64,000 nucleotides of DNA from Shimia sp047124445. Its GTDB lineage: Bacteria; Pseudomonadota; Alphaproteobacteria; Rhodobacterales; Rhodobacteraceae. The stretch covers positions 1,116,001 through 1,180,000 of the forward strand of contig NZ_CP138921.1 in NCBI RefSeq assembly GCF_047124445.1, given 5' to 3'. The position numbers and the translations under genes are program-made. Shown piece by piece: positions 1 to 6,478 of the stretch (positions are counted from its first letter, which is position 1; each line of letters begins with the position of its first letter). The notes under the pieces are model-generated. The model had not been told where the DNA came from, made no database searches, and was given only the letters and a program-made list of their open reading frames with translations.

Positions 1-397
1 GTTCGAGCATTTTCTCACAGATATTTCAAACGCCTTCATCGAGTGCAACTTCGATCAGTGGCGCAACCGGTTGCTCCTGCCATTTTCGTTGGTCACCAAG
101 CTCAAGCCGATTGTATTGACAACCGACGCGGCCGTGGCAGAGAACTTCCAGCAATACCTGGTCGCAGCCAAAATGATGAACTTGAACCTCATCGACCGTG
201 TCCCAATCTCTCTGGAGAAATGCCCGGACGGCACATGGCTGGGGACCTTCCGAACGAGAATGCTCAGCGGCGCGCATCTGGCGACCGCGCCATACACATC
301 AACAGCGCTATTGCACAACGCCGAGGGACGTTTTCGCATGTCCTCGATGCTCAACGCCAGAGGGCATCAAGATTGGACTGGCGTCGAAGACACGTAA
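1..397 (+). CDS. NTF2-like (SnoaL-like) fold protein, 5' end missing
   Basis: The reading frame is open to the left window edge (first full codon at base 2) and stops at TAA 395-397, so only the C-terminal 131 residues are visible. An early stretch reading DQWRNRLLLPFSLVT followed by a short hairpin and a 'FQQYL' helix resembles the alpha+beta cone of small NTF2-like/SnoaL-like proteins common in Rhodobacteraceae. A TTG at 71 could serve as a start, but the frame upstream of it is also protein-like, so I treat the gene as truncated by the window rather than short. No catalytic residues can be assigned. Function unknown; the fold assignment rests on pattern resemblance only. Confidence 0.6.
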   Translation, partial: FEHFLTDISNAFIECNFDQWRNRLLLPFSLVTKLKPIVLTTDAAVAENFQQYLVAAKMMNLNLIDRVPISLEKCPDGTWLGTFRTRMLSGAHLATAPYTSTALLHNAEGRFRMSSMLNARGHQDWTGVEDT

Positions 398-433
398 ATC
401 CCCGCCCTTTGTGTCGGACGGCAAAGGACCACC

Positions 434-886
434 TCAAATCAACCGCCGCAGCCGCGGACCGGTTTCCAGAAAGCCTTGAGCCTCATAAAACGCCAAGGTC
501 CGGTGCCATTGCGGCTGCATTGGCGCGCCGACCTCCAGCCGCTTCCAGCCCCGCGCAACACCTTCCGCCTGCGCCGCCGCCAATAACGTCGCTGCCACGC
601 CCTGCGACCGGAACGCCGGCGTCACATAGAGCTCGGAAATCTCGCCAAATACGCCCCCGGCATAAATCGCGGCACATTCATGTAGGGTGATCACCCCCAC
701 AGGCGTCCCGTCTTGAGCGGCTACAAACGCGGTAATTTGCCCGCGCTGCAATAGCGCCTCTGCCGCGGCAGACACCGCCGCACGGTCAATATCGTCGCCC
801 CCGGACAGCTCTTGCAAAAGAGCACAGACAAACCCTGCCACCACGGCCGCATCTTCCTGCGCCGCCTTCCTTACCTCAACACCCAT
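434..886 (-). CDS. GNAT family N-acetyltransferase
   Basis: A 150-residue protein of the size usual for single-domain GNAT enzymes, which move an acetyl group from acetyl-CoA to an amine. The family core is visible: a beta-strand with 'GEISELYVTPAFRSQGVAATLL', whose R/Q-x-x-G-V/A pattern (residues about 92-102) is the acetyl-CoA pyrophosphate loop, followed by the helix 'AQAEGVARG' and the C-terminal 'FYEAQGFLETG' signature. The substrate cannot be read from the sequence. The ATG at 886 is the only sensible start. It is read convergently with the gene at the left edge and stands alone. The upstream region (887-990) is AT-rich and holds a TTGAT-N3-ATCAA palindrome. Confidence 0.85.
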   Translation of the reverse strand: MGVEVRKAAQEDAAVVAGFVCALLQELSGGDDIDRAAVSAAAEALLQRGQITAFVAAQDGTPVGVITLHECAAIYAGGVFGEISELYVTPAFRSQGVAATLLAAAQAEGVARGWKRLEVGAPMQPQWHRTLAFYEAQGFLETGPRLRRLI

Positions 887-990
887 ACTTCAATATCTCA
901 TCTGCTAAAATTTGATCAAATCAAACCTAATCGCGGTGAACGTTCAAACCAAAATCTCAAAAATTTAGGCCGCCACAAAAAACGGATGCA

Positions 991-1965
991 TTAATGCGCC
1001 GCTTTCTTGCCGCTCACCGCCCCCCAGATCGGCGCGATCACCTTGGTTGCCACCGGGATCAACGCCGCGCCGAGCACCAGACCAAACACGCCGTCCAGCG
1101 CCGCTTTGGTGGTCCATTCGACAAAGCCCTCATAGGCCGCTGGCACCATGTGGCCCGCCGCATAAGCAATGTCGTGGATGTGGTGTCCCAGCCAGCCAAA
1201 GCCCAGCTCTTCCATGCCGTGGATCACAATCGAGCCGCCCACCCAAAGCATTGCCGCGGTGCCGACAATGGTCAGCAGCTTCATGAAATAGGGCATACCA
1301 CGCACCAGCCAGCGGCCCAAGGTGCGGGTCAGTGACAGACGACCACCGGCATACATTGCCAAGCCCACGTCATCCATTTTCACAATCAAAGCCACAGAGC
1401 CATAGACCGCCACGGTGATGCCAATCCCGGCCACGGCCAATGTCGCCGCTTCCATCCAGAAGTTGCTCTCCGGAATGCCGGACAGGATAATGGTCATGAT
1501 TTCTGCAGACAGGATGAAGTCGGTTTTGATCGCACCCGCAGCCTTCTTCTCTTCCAGATGCGCGGGGTCGTCGACCTCCTCTTCCTCGCCGCCATGATGC
1601 TCTTCATGCGGCAGGAAGGCGTGAAGCACCTTCTCGGCTCCTTCAAAACACAGATACGCCCCGCCAATCATCAACAGTGGCGAAATCAACCAGGGCGCAA
1701 AGTTGGCCAATAGCAAGGCCACCGGCAACAGAATGAGCAGCTTGTTTTTGATCGAGCCTTTGGCGATTTTCCAGATGATTGGAAGCTCGCGCTTGGCTTC
1801 AAACCCGTGCAGGTATTTTGGCGTCACCGCAGCGTCGTCGATCACCGCGCCCGCCGCCTTGGCGCTCGCCTTGGCCGCGCCTGCTGCCACATCGTCAATC
1901 GAAGCCGCTGCCACTTTGGCAATCGAGGCCACATCATCCAACAACGCCAGCAAACCACCTGCCAT
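991..1965 (-). CDS. DUF808 family inner-membrane protein (YedI-like)
   Basis: A 324-residue membrane protein of the DUF808/YedI family. It opens with the family hallmark GGLLALLDDVASIAKVAA, then an Ala-rich helix, and carries about six hydrophobic segments (roughly residues 75-110, 150-205, 230-255 and 290-315). A His/Glu-rich loop (HEEHHGGEEEEVDD, about residues 120-135) lies between membrane segments. Function is unknown in the family. I chose ATG 1965 over an in-frame GTG at 1974 because GGGAG sits eight bases upstream of the ATG and because homologues start with this motif. The 216-bp region between it and coaD contains one copy of the 72-bp repeated element described at 2105-2176, suggesting it is under its own control rather than co-transcribed with coaD. 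Confidence 0.85.
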   Translation of the reverse strand: MAGGLLALLDDVASIAKVAAASIDDVAAGAAKASAKAAGAVIDDAAVTPKYLHGFEAKRELPIIWKIAKGSIKNKLLILLPVALLLANFAPWLISPLLMIGGAYLCFEGAEKVLHAFLPHEEHHGGEEEEVDDPAHLEEKKAAGAIKTDFILSAEIMTIILSGIPESNFWMEAATLAVAGIGITVAVYGSVALIVKMDDVGLAMYAGGRLSLTRTLGRWLVRGMPYFMKLLTIVGTAAMLWVGGSIVIHGMEELGFGWLGHHIHDIAYAAGHMVPAAYEGFVEWTTKAALDGVFGLVLGAALIPVATKVIAPIWGAVSGKKAAH

Positions 1966-2104
1966 CTTACGCACTCCCTTTGCCCCACTGGAGGGACTAT
2001 CTGTCCTGTTGGCTCTTCATGCCTCACCCCGACAGATTTGCAAAGAGCTGTTGCGCCACAAGACGTTGCAGCGTGCGATGCGGTCACACTTGTCCGCGCT
2101 AAAA

Positions 2105-2176
2105 CGCACTGTTCAAAAACAGTCGCGATACCGACAGAATACCGACGTGGTTTTGGGGCTGAATTTTTGTGTTAAC
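2105..2176 (-). promoter_or_regulatory. 72-bp conserved element, copy A: triple 11-bp direct repeat
   Basis: Read on the minus strand, towards the DUF808 gene, it holds GTCGGTAT-N3-GTCGGTAT-N3-GACTGTTT: three GNCNGT boxes at an exact 11-bp period. It is preceded by GTTAAC (2171-2176) and followed by GTGCG (2105-2109). A second copy lies at 49008-49079; the 34-bp core (2116-2149 against 49019-49052) matches at 31 positions, and the whole 72 bp aligns without a gap (48 of 72 identical). Tandem 11-bp direct repeats are the usual target layout of OmpR/PhoB-family response regulators, so I infer an operator or promoter; the regulator is not identified. Confidence 0.6.
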
Positions 2177-2190
2177 TCAGGTGCCGCGCG

Positions 2191-2688
2191 TCAGGCTTTG
2201 CCCAACCGCTGCATCAGCGCGTCATTCACCGCCGGTGTCACAAACTGGGACACATCCCCGTCCAGCCGCGCAATCTCTTTCACCAGCTTGGAGGCAATCG
2301 CCTGATGTTTCAGATCCGCCATCAAGAACACGGTTTCGATGCTGCTGTCCAGCGCCCGGTTCATGCCAACCATTTGATATTCATACTCAAAGTCGGTCAC
2401 AGCCCGCAGCCCCCGCACAATGATCTGGGCACCAACTTCTTTGGCACAATCGATCAGCAGGTTCTCAAACGGATGCGCAATGATCTCTGTGCCAGTCTCT
2501 TTGGACAGCTTGGCGCACTCGCCCTCAATCATCGCGACCCGCTCTTCCAGATCAAACATCGGGCCCTTGTCGCGATTGATCGCCACGCCAATCACCAACC
2601 GATCGACCAAAACGGCCGCTCGGCGGATAATATCTATATGTCCCAATGTGATAGGGTCAAACGTGCCAGGATAAAGAGCGGTGCGCAT
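2191..2688 (-). CDS. coaD: pantetheine-phosphate adenylyltransferase
   Basis: Transfers AMP from ATP to 4'-phosphopantetheine, making dephospho-CoA, the penultimate step of coenzyme A synthesis in the cytoplasm. The 165-residue length matches the bacterial family. The nucleotidyltransferase signature YPGTFDPITLGHIDII (T/H-x-G-H motif, residues 6-21) is intact, as are VRGLRAVTDFEYE and the C-terminal SSxxVKE-like segment 'IASKLVKEIARLDGD'. An upstream in-frame start exists, but ATG 2688 is correct: GGGGAGG lies five bases upstream and the protein then begins MRTALYPGTFDP as in homologues. It is followed on the same strand by DUF808 after a 225-bp gap. Confidence 0.97.
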   Translation of the reverse strand: MRTALYPGTFDPITLGHIDIIRRAAVLVDRLVIGVAINRDKGPMFDLEERVAMIEGECAKLSKETGTEIIAHPFENLLIDCAKEVGAQIIVRGLRAVTDFEYEYQMVGMNRALDSSIETVFLMADLKHQAIASKLVKEIARLDGDVSQFVTPAVNDALMQRLGKA

Positions 2689-2807
2689 GTGAGCCTCCCC
2701 CGATGGGTCTTGCGGTCCTGCGCGCACGCAACATTATTGCGCGGCCATTTGCAAGGGTTCTTTAAGACATAGGTAGTTCTGCGGACAGAGAACGTCGCGG
2801 CACGGGC

Positions 2808-3242
2808 TTAATGCCCCATGATCATGCCTTGCAGCGCGTCTTTCTCCATTGCCACTTCCGACAGCCGGGCTTTGACCGCATCTCCCAATGAAATAAGGCC
2901 TACAAGCTTATCGCCTTCCACCACTGGCATGTGGCGGAACCGTCCTTTGGTCATCTTTTCCAACACCGAAACCGCATCATCGTTGCGACCACAGGTCACA
3001 AGCTCCGTGGTCATGTAGTCATCAACCTTATCCGACATACAGCCCACGCCGCGCTTGGCCAGTTCCCGCACAATGTCCCGCTCAGAAAGGATACCTGCCA
3101 AGGCTTCACCATCTGGTGACACCACCACGGTCCCAATTCCGTTTTCGGCAAGGATCTTTGCCGCCTCCTCCACCAAGGTTCCCGGTTTTACAGTCAGGAC
3201 TCCTTCCGAGCCTTTGGACTTGAGAATTTGGTGTACGAGCAT
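2808..3242 (-). CDS. tandem CBS-domain protein
   Basis: A 144-residue stand-alone CBS pair. CBS1 covers about residues 8-66 (VKPGTLVEEAAKILAENGIG...GILSERDIVRELA) and CBS2 about 75-130 (DDYMTTELVTCGRNDDAVSV...GLISLGDAVKARL). Such modules bind adenosyl ligands (AMP, ATP, SAM or NAD) in the cleft between the two repeats and act as energy sensors; this one carries no partner domain and its target is unknown. ATG 3242 is preceded by GGAGG at good spacing. It lies between coaD and the LysR gene on the same strand, with about 70-120 bp on either side. Confidence 0.92.
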   Translation of the reverse strand: MLVHQILKSKGSEGVLTVKPGTLVEEAAKILAENGIGTVVVSPDGEALAGILSERDIVRELAKRGVGCMSDKVDDYMTTELVTCGRNDDAVSVLEKMTKGRFRHMPVVEGDKLVGLISLGDAVKARLSEVAMEKDALQGMIMGH

Positions 3243-3310
3243 GGCGACCTCCGCGTTAAACTTGTTTTGGCGCTCCCTGAGTTTCAGCGTTGCCGCATCC
3301 TAAGCACTTG

Positions 3311-4207
3311 TCAAGTTTGACCTTCTAGGTGAGCCACCTCTTGCCGCATACCTTCACACAGCGCCTCAGAGAACCGATTGAGACGTTCCAACCGCCGGTC
3401 GTCTGCATGTCGGATCAGATAGAAACTGCGGGTTAGGCTCACCTCGTCTTCCAGCACTTTGGTCACGCCACGCCCCCATGGAATGGCAAAGTCGTGCACC
3501 ACGCCGATCCCCGCCCCGCTGCGCACCCAGTTGAACTGCACCGACGCCGAATTAGATGCCAGCCGCACCCTATCGATGCCAATTTCACTGAGGTAATCCA
3601 ACTCTTTGTCAAAGATCATGTCCGGAATGTAGCCAGTCACCACATGGTCCTTGAGGTCCTCCACCGAGGTAATCGCAGGTCGCTTGCGCAAATACCACTT
3701 TGCCGCCGCCAGATGCAGCTTGTAGTCGGTGATCTTTTGCACGGTCAGCCGCCCCGCCGTCGGCGCACTCACCGCCACCACAAGGTCGGCTTCTCGCCGT
3801 GACAGGCTCACCACACGCGGCAAAGCCACAATCTGAATTTCGAGGTCCGGGTTGGCTTCAGCAATACGCCCACAGACAGCTGGCAGCAGGTAGTTGGCCA
3901 CGCCATCCGGCGCCCCAATGCGAATTTGCCCTGACAATCCAGAGCTTTGCCCCACCATCTCCTCGGTGGCTTCCTGCAAACTCTGCTCCACCCGAAGCGC
4001 ATGCCCCATCAACCGCTGCCCCGCATCGGTGAGCGCATAGCCGGTGGGAGACTTCACAAACAGAGGAGATTCAAACGCCGTTTCCAACCGCGCAACCCGT
4101 CGCCCTACTGTTGCTGGGTCCACCTGCAAACGCCGCCCTGCCGCTGACAAGCTTTCCTCTCGCGCCACCGCCAGAAACACCCGCAGATCATCCCAATGCG
4201 CCGCCAT
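3311..4207 (-). CDS. LysR-family transcriptional regulator, divergent from mmsA
   Basis: A 298-residue LysR regulator: N-terminal winged helix-turn-helix (WDDLRVFLAVAREESLSAAG, with the recognition segment VDPATVGRRVARLE) followed by a periplasmic-binding-protein-like effector domain from about residue 90 (GQIRIGAPDGVANYLLP). In-frame starts exist at 4297 and 4222. I chose ATG 4207 because GGGGA lies five bases upstream, because the protein then begins right at the HTH, and because a start at 4297 would leave only 11 bp to mmsA. The head-to-head arrangement with mmsA suggests it controls that gene and itself; the effector is probably a valine-pathway intermediate (inference). A pair of identical ATTTTTGCAA boxes lies in the shared promoter region. 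Confidence 0.93.
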   Translation of the reverse strand: MAAHWDDLRVFLAVAREESLSAAGRRLQVDPATVGRRVARLETAFESPLFVKSPTGYALTDAGQRLMGHALRVEQSLQEATEEMVGQSSGLSGQIRIGAPDGVANYLLPAVCGRIAEANPDLEIQIVALPRVVSLSRREADLVVAVSAPTAGRLTVQKITDYKLHLAAAKWYLRKRPAITSVEDLKDHVVTGYIPDMIFDKELDYLSEIGIDRVRLASNSASVQFNWVRSGAGIGVVHDFAIPWGRGVTKVLEDEVSLTRSFYLIRHADDRRLERLNRFSEALCEGMRQEVAHLEGQT

Positions 4208-4220
4208 GCTATCCCCATTC

Positions 4221-4272
4221 ATTTTTGCAAAGCCGTTTTGAACAGTTGCCTCTTTTCCAGTGATTTTTGCAA
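4221..4272. promoter_or_regulatory. two ATTTTTGCAA direct repeats in the lysR-mmsA intergenic region
   Basis: The 10-bp word ATTTTTGCAA occurs at 4221-4230 and again at 4263-4272, 42 bp apart (about four helical turns), so both copies face the same side of the DNA. The first contains a perfect TTTGCAAA palindrome. They lie between the divergent LysR gene and mmsA, where a regulator of mmsA would bind. They could serve the LysR protein or a short-chain-acyl-CoA regulator recognising TTTGCAAA boxes; the sequence alone does not decide. Confidence 0.5.
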
Positions 4273-4308
4273 GCCTATTCTTTTGCTCAAATGTCATAGG
4301 AGGATGCC

Positions 4309-5808
4309 ATGCAAGAGTTGACTCATTTCATCAACGGCGAACACGTCAAAGGCACGTCCGGCCGTTTTGCCGACGTGATGAACCCGGCCACCGGTGAGGT
4401 TCAGGCCAAAGTGCCATTGGCCAGCAAAGAAGAGATGGACGCGGCCGTTGCCGCGGCACAGGCGGCACAGCCAGCTTGGGCCGCCGTGAACCCACAGCGC
4501 CGCGCTCGCGTGCTGATGAAGTTCGTCGACCTGCTGCACCGCGACATGGACAAGCTGGCCGAGAAGCTGTCGTCCGAGCACGGGAAAACCTTCCCGGATG
4601 CCAAAGGCGACATCCAGCGTGGTCTGGAAGTGGCGGAATACTGCATCGCTGCGCCACAGATGCTCAAAGGCGAATACACCGACGCCGCTGGCCCTGGCAT
4701 CGACATCTACTCCATGCGTCAGCCATTGGGCGTGACCGCGGGCATCACCCCGTTCAACTTCCCAGCCATGATCCCGATGTGGATGTTTGCCCCAGCAATT
4801 GCTTGCGGCAACGCCTTCATCCTGAAGCCATCCGAGCGCGATCCATCCGTGCCGCTGATGCTGGCCGAGCTGCTCGAAGAAGCTGGTCTGCCAAAAGGCA
4901 TCATTCAGGTTGTGAACGGCGATAAAGAAGCCGTGGACGCGATCCTCTATGATCCGATCATCCAGTCCGTGGGTTTTGTGGGCTCCACCCCAATCGCCGA
5001 ATACATCTACGGCACCGGCTGTGCCCAAGGTAAGCGCGTACAGTGCTTCGGCGGCGCGAAAAACCACATGATCATCATGCCTGACGCCGATCTGGACCAA
5101 GCAGCCGACGCGCTGGTTGGCGCGGGCTACGGCGCTGCAGGCGAACGCTGCATGGCGATCTCCGTTGCCGTACCGGTTGGTGAAGAAACCGCAGACCGTC
5201 TGCGCGACAAACTGGTTCCACGCATCGAAAAGCTCAAGATCGCGCCTTACACCGCAGGCGATGATGTCGACTACGGCCCGGTTGTGACCGCTGCTGCCAA
5301 AGAAAACATCCTGCGTCTGGTACAGACCGGCGTGGATCAGGGTGCCGATCTGGTTGTGGACGGCCGCGACTTCAGCCTGCAAGGCTATGAGGACGGCTTC
5401 TTTGTTGGTCCACACCTGTTTGACCGCGTCACCAAAGACATGGACATCTACAAGACCGAAATCTTCGGCCCTGTGCTCTCCATGGTGCGCGCACAGTCTT
5501 ATGAGGAAGCGCTGGGTCTGGCGATGGATCACGAATACGGCAACGGCACCGCGATCTACACCCGCGACGGTGACACCGCGCGTGACTTTGCCAACCGCGT
5601 GAACGTGGGCATGGTTGGCGTGAACGTGCCAATCCCTGTGCCACTGGCCTACCACACCTTCGGCGGCTGGAAGAAGTCGGCTTTCGGTGACCTGAACCAG
5701 CACGGCCCGGACGCGTTCAAGTTCTATACACGCACCAAAACCGTGACCTCTCGCTGGCCATCGGGCATCAAAGAAGGCGGCGAGTTCCACTTCAAACAGA
5801 TGGATTGA
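4309..5808 (+). CDS. mmsA: CoA-acylating methylmalonate-semialdehyde dehydrogenase
   Basis: Oxidises methylmalonate semialdehyde to propionyl-CoA with NAD+ and CoA, the last step of valine (and thymine) catabolism. The 499-residue length is typical. It starts with the MMSDH-specific FINGEHVKGTSGRFADV, carries the cofactor segment ITPFNFPAMIPMWM, FVGSTPIAEYIY, and the active-site GAAGERCMAIS with catalytic Cys281; the C-terminal VPIPVPLAYHTFGGWK is also family-typical. AGGAGG stands six bases before ATG 4309. It is divergent from a LysR gene and followed by a strong hairpin terminator at 5840-5868, so it is transcribed alone, separately from the other valine genes at 8.6-11.7 kb. Confidence 0.97.
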   Translation: MQELTHFINGEHVKGTSGRFADVMNPATGEVQAKVPLASKEEMDAAVAAAQAAQPAWAAVNPQRRARVLMKFVDLLHRDMDKLAEKLSSEHGKTFPDAKGDIQRGLEVAEYCIAAPQMLKGEYTDAAGPGIDIYSMRQPLGVTAGITPFNFPAMIPMWMFAPAIACGNAFILKPSERDPSVPLMLAELLEEAGLPKGIIQVVNGDKEAVDAILYDPIIQSVGFVGSTPIAEYIYGTGCAQGKRVQCFGGAKNHMIIMPDADLDQAADALVGAGYGAAGERCMAISVAVPVGEETADRLRDKLVPRIEKLKIAPYTAGDDVDYGPVVTAAAKENILRLVQTGVDQGADLVVDGRDFSLQGYEDGFFVGPHLFDRVTKDMDIYKTEIFGPVLSMVRAQSYEEALGLAMDHEYGNGTAIYTRDGDTARDFANRVNVGMVGVNVPIPVPLAYHTFGGWKKSAFGDLNQHGPDAFKFYTRTKTVTSRWPSGIKEGGEFHFKQMD

Positions 5809-5839
5809 TCCAGACCAAATTCTGTGATCATTTGCATAC

Positions 5840-5868
5840 AAACGGGCGGCCTCGTACCGCCCGTTTTT
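5840..5868 (+). terminator. rho-independent terminator after mmsA
   Basis: AAACGGGCGG (5840-5849) pairs with CCGCCCGTTT (5857-5866) around a seven-base loop, followed directly by T residues. It lies 32 bp after the mmsA stop. Confidence 0.85.
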
Positions 5869-5891
5869 CTTTGGCAAAGGGGTATGCAACC

Positions 5892-6311
5892 GTGTCCGTG
5901 TCGTTCCGGATCTTTTCCTCCATCGGTCTGGTCTACGTCCGCTACGACGGCCATGCCAATATGGCTGACACCTTGCAGGCCTTTGCCACCTACGCCGAAC
6001 ATCCAAAGTTCCGGCCAGGGCAAAAACAGTTTGTCGACCTCAGCGCCCTGACTGGTTGGGACGAAGACTATCTTGAGCTGATGAAGGCACAGGCCAAAAA
6101 GGCGGAGGCTTTTACCGGCAACAATGCCGAAACGCTAATCGTCTACTACGCAACAACCGATGTGGGCAAAAAACTGGCCCGCCTCGCGCTGCGCAGTTGG
6201 GAACCCTTTCCGTCGGTGGTACCAATCGTGCAGGACAATGAAGCAGACGCGCTCGCCATCCTTGGCCTGCCACAATCCAGCCTCAATCAATTGCTCAGCG
6301 CCGCCGACTAG
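5892..6311 (+). CDS. conserved hypothetical cytosolic protein, possibly SpoIIAA/STAS-like fold
   Basis: A 139-residue soluble protein without signal peptide or membrane segment. I take GTG 5892 as start (AAGGGG about nine bases upstream; the open frame upstream runs through the mmsA terminator and cannot be coding). The pattern of a strand (GLVYVRYDGHANMADTL), a helix with LQAFATYAEHPKF, then VDLSALTGWDEDYLELM and a second strand-helix pair (TLIVYYATTDVGKKLARL) is reminiscent of SpoIIAA-like/STAS alpha-beta folds that occur as orphan proteins in Rhodobacterales. No catalytic motif is visible. It lies between mmsA and a diguanylate cyclase gene but is separated from both, so context does not give a role. 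Confidence 0.7.
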   Translation: MSVSFRIFSSIGLVYVRYDGHANMADTLQAFATYAEHPKFRPGQKQFVDLSALTGWDEDYLELMKAQAKKAEAFTGNNAETLIVYYATTDVGKKLARLALRSWEPFPSVVPIVQDNEADALAILGLPQSSLNQLLSAAD

Positions 6312-6427
6312 CCCACAACGTCACGTCAGCTGTTTTGTGCAACCGGCAAAACTCCGCCTGTCCGCTAAAGTTTGATCCAATTCCCGCCTACTTTGGCGGT
6401 GCCAAAACCCGCGGTCTGTCTCCCGAA

Positions 6428-6442
6428 TTAAATCGACCTTAA
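6428..6442 (+). promoter_or_regulatory. CtrA-type binding site (TTAA-N7-TTAA) upstream of the GGDEF gene
   Basis: TTAA at 6428-6431, seven bases, TTAA at 6439-6442: the exact spacing of the alphaproteobacterial CtrA consensus. It lies 37 bp before the start of the diguanylate cyclase gene. In roseobacters CtrA controls motility, c-di-GMP and GTA-related genes, so the position is plausible; such an 8-base match also occurs by chance about once per 65 kb on each strand. Confidence 0.45.
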
Positions 6443-6478
6443 AGCCTGTGCTTCACAAGTTTTCCCACGCAAAACCAC

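Noticed and set aside
912..924. Possible FNR/FnrL box ahead of the GNAT gene
   Set aside because: The sequence is TTGAT-CAA-ATCAA with a three-base spacer; the FNR consensus needs four. It also sits within a general AT-rich stretch.
4207..4297. Longer N-terminus of the LysR protein (start at 4297)
   Set aside because: It would consume the whole promoter region, including the repeated boxes, and adds 30 residues ahead of the helix-turn-helix that family members do not have.
4294..6006. A 570-codon open frame on the minus strand across mmsA
   Set aside because: It is the antisense of a confident gene. High GC with biased third positions keeps that frame open; the protein is rich in His, Val and Trp with no family resemblance, and it would run through the mmsA terminator.
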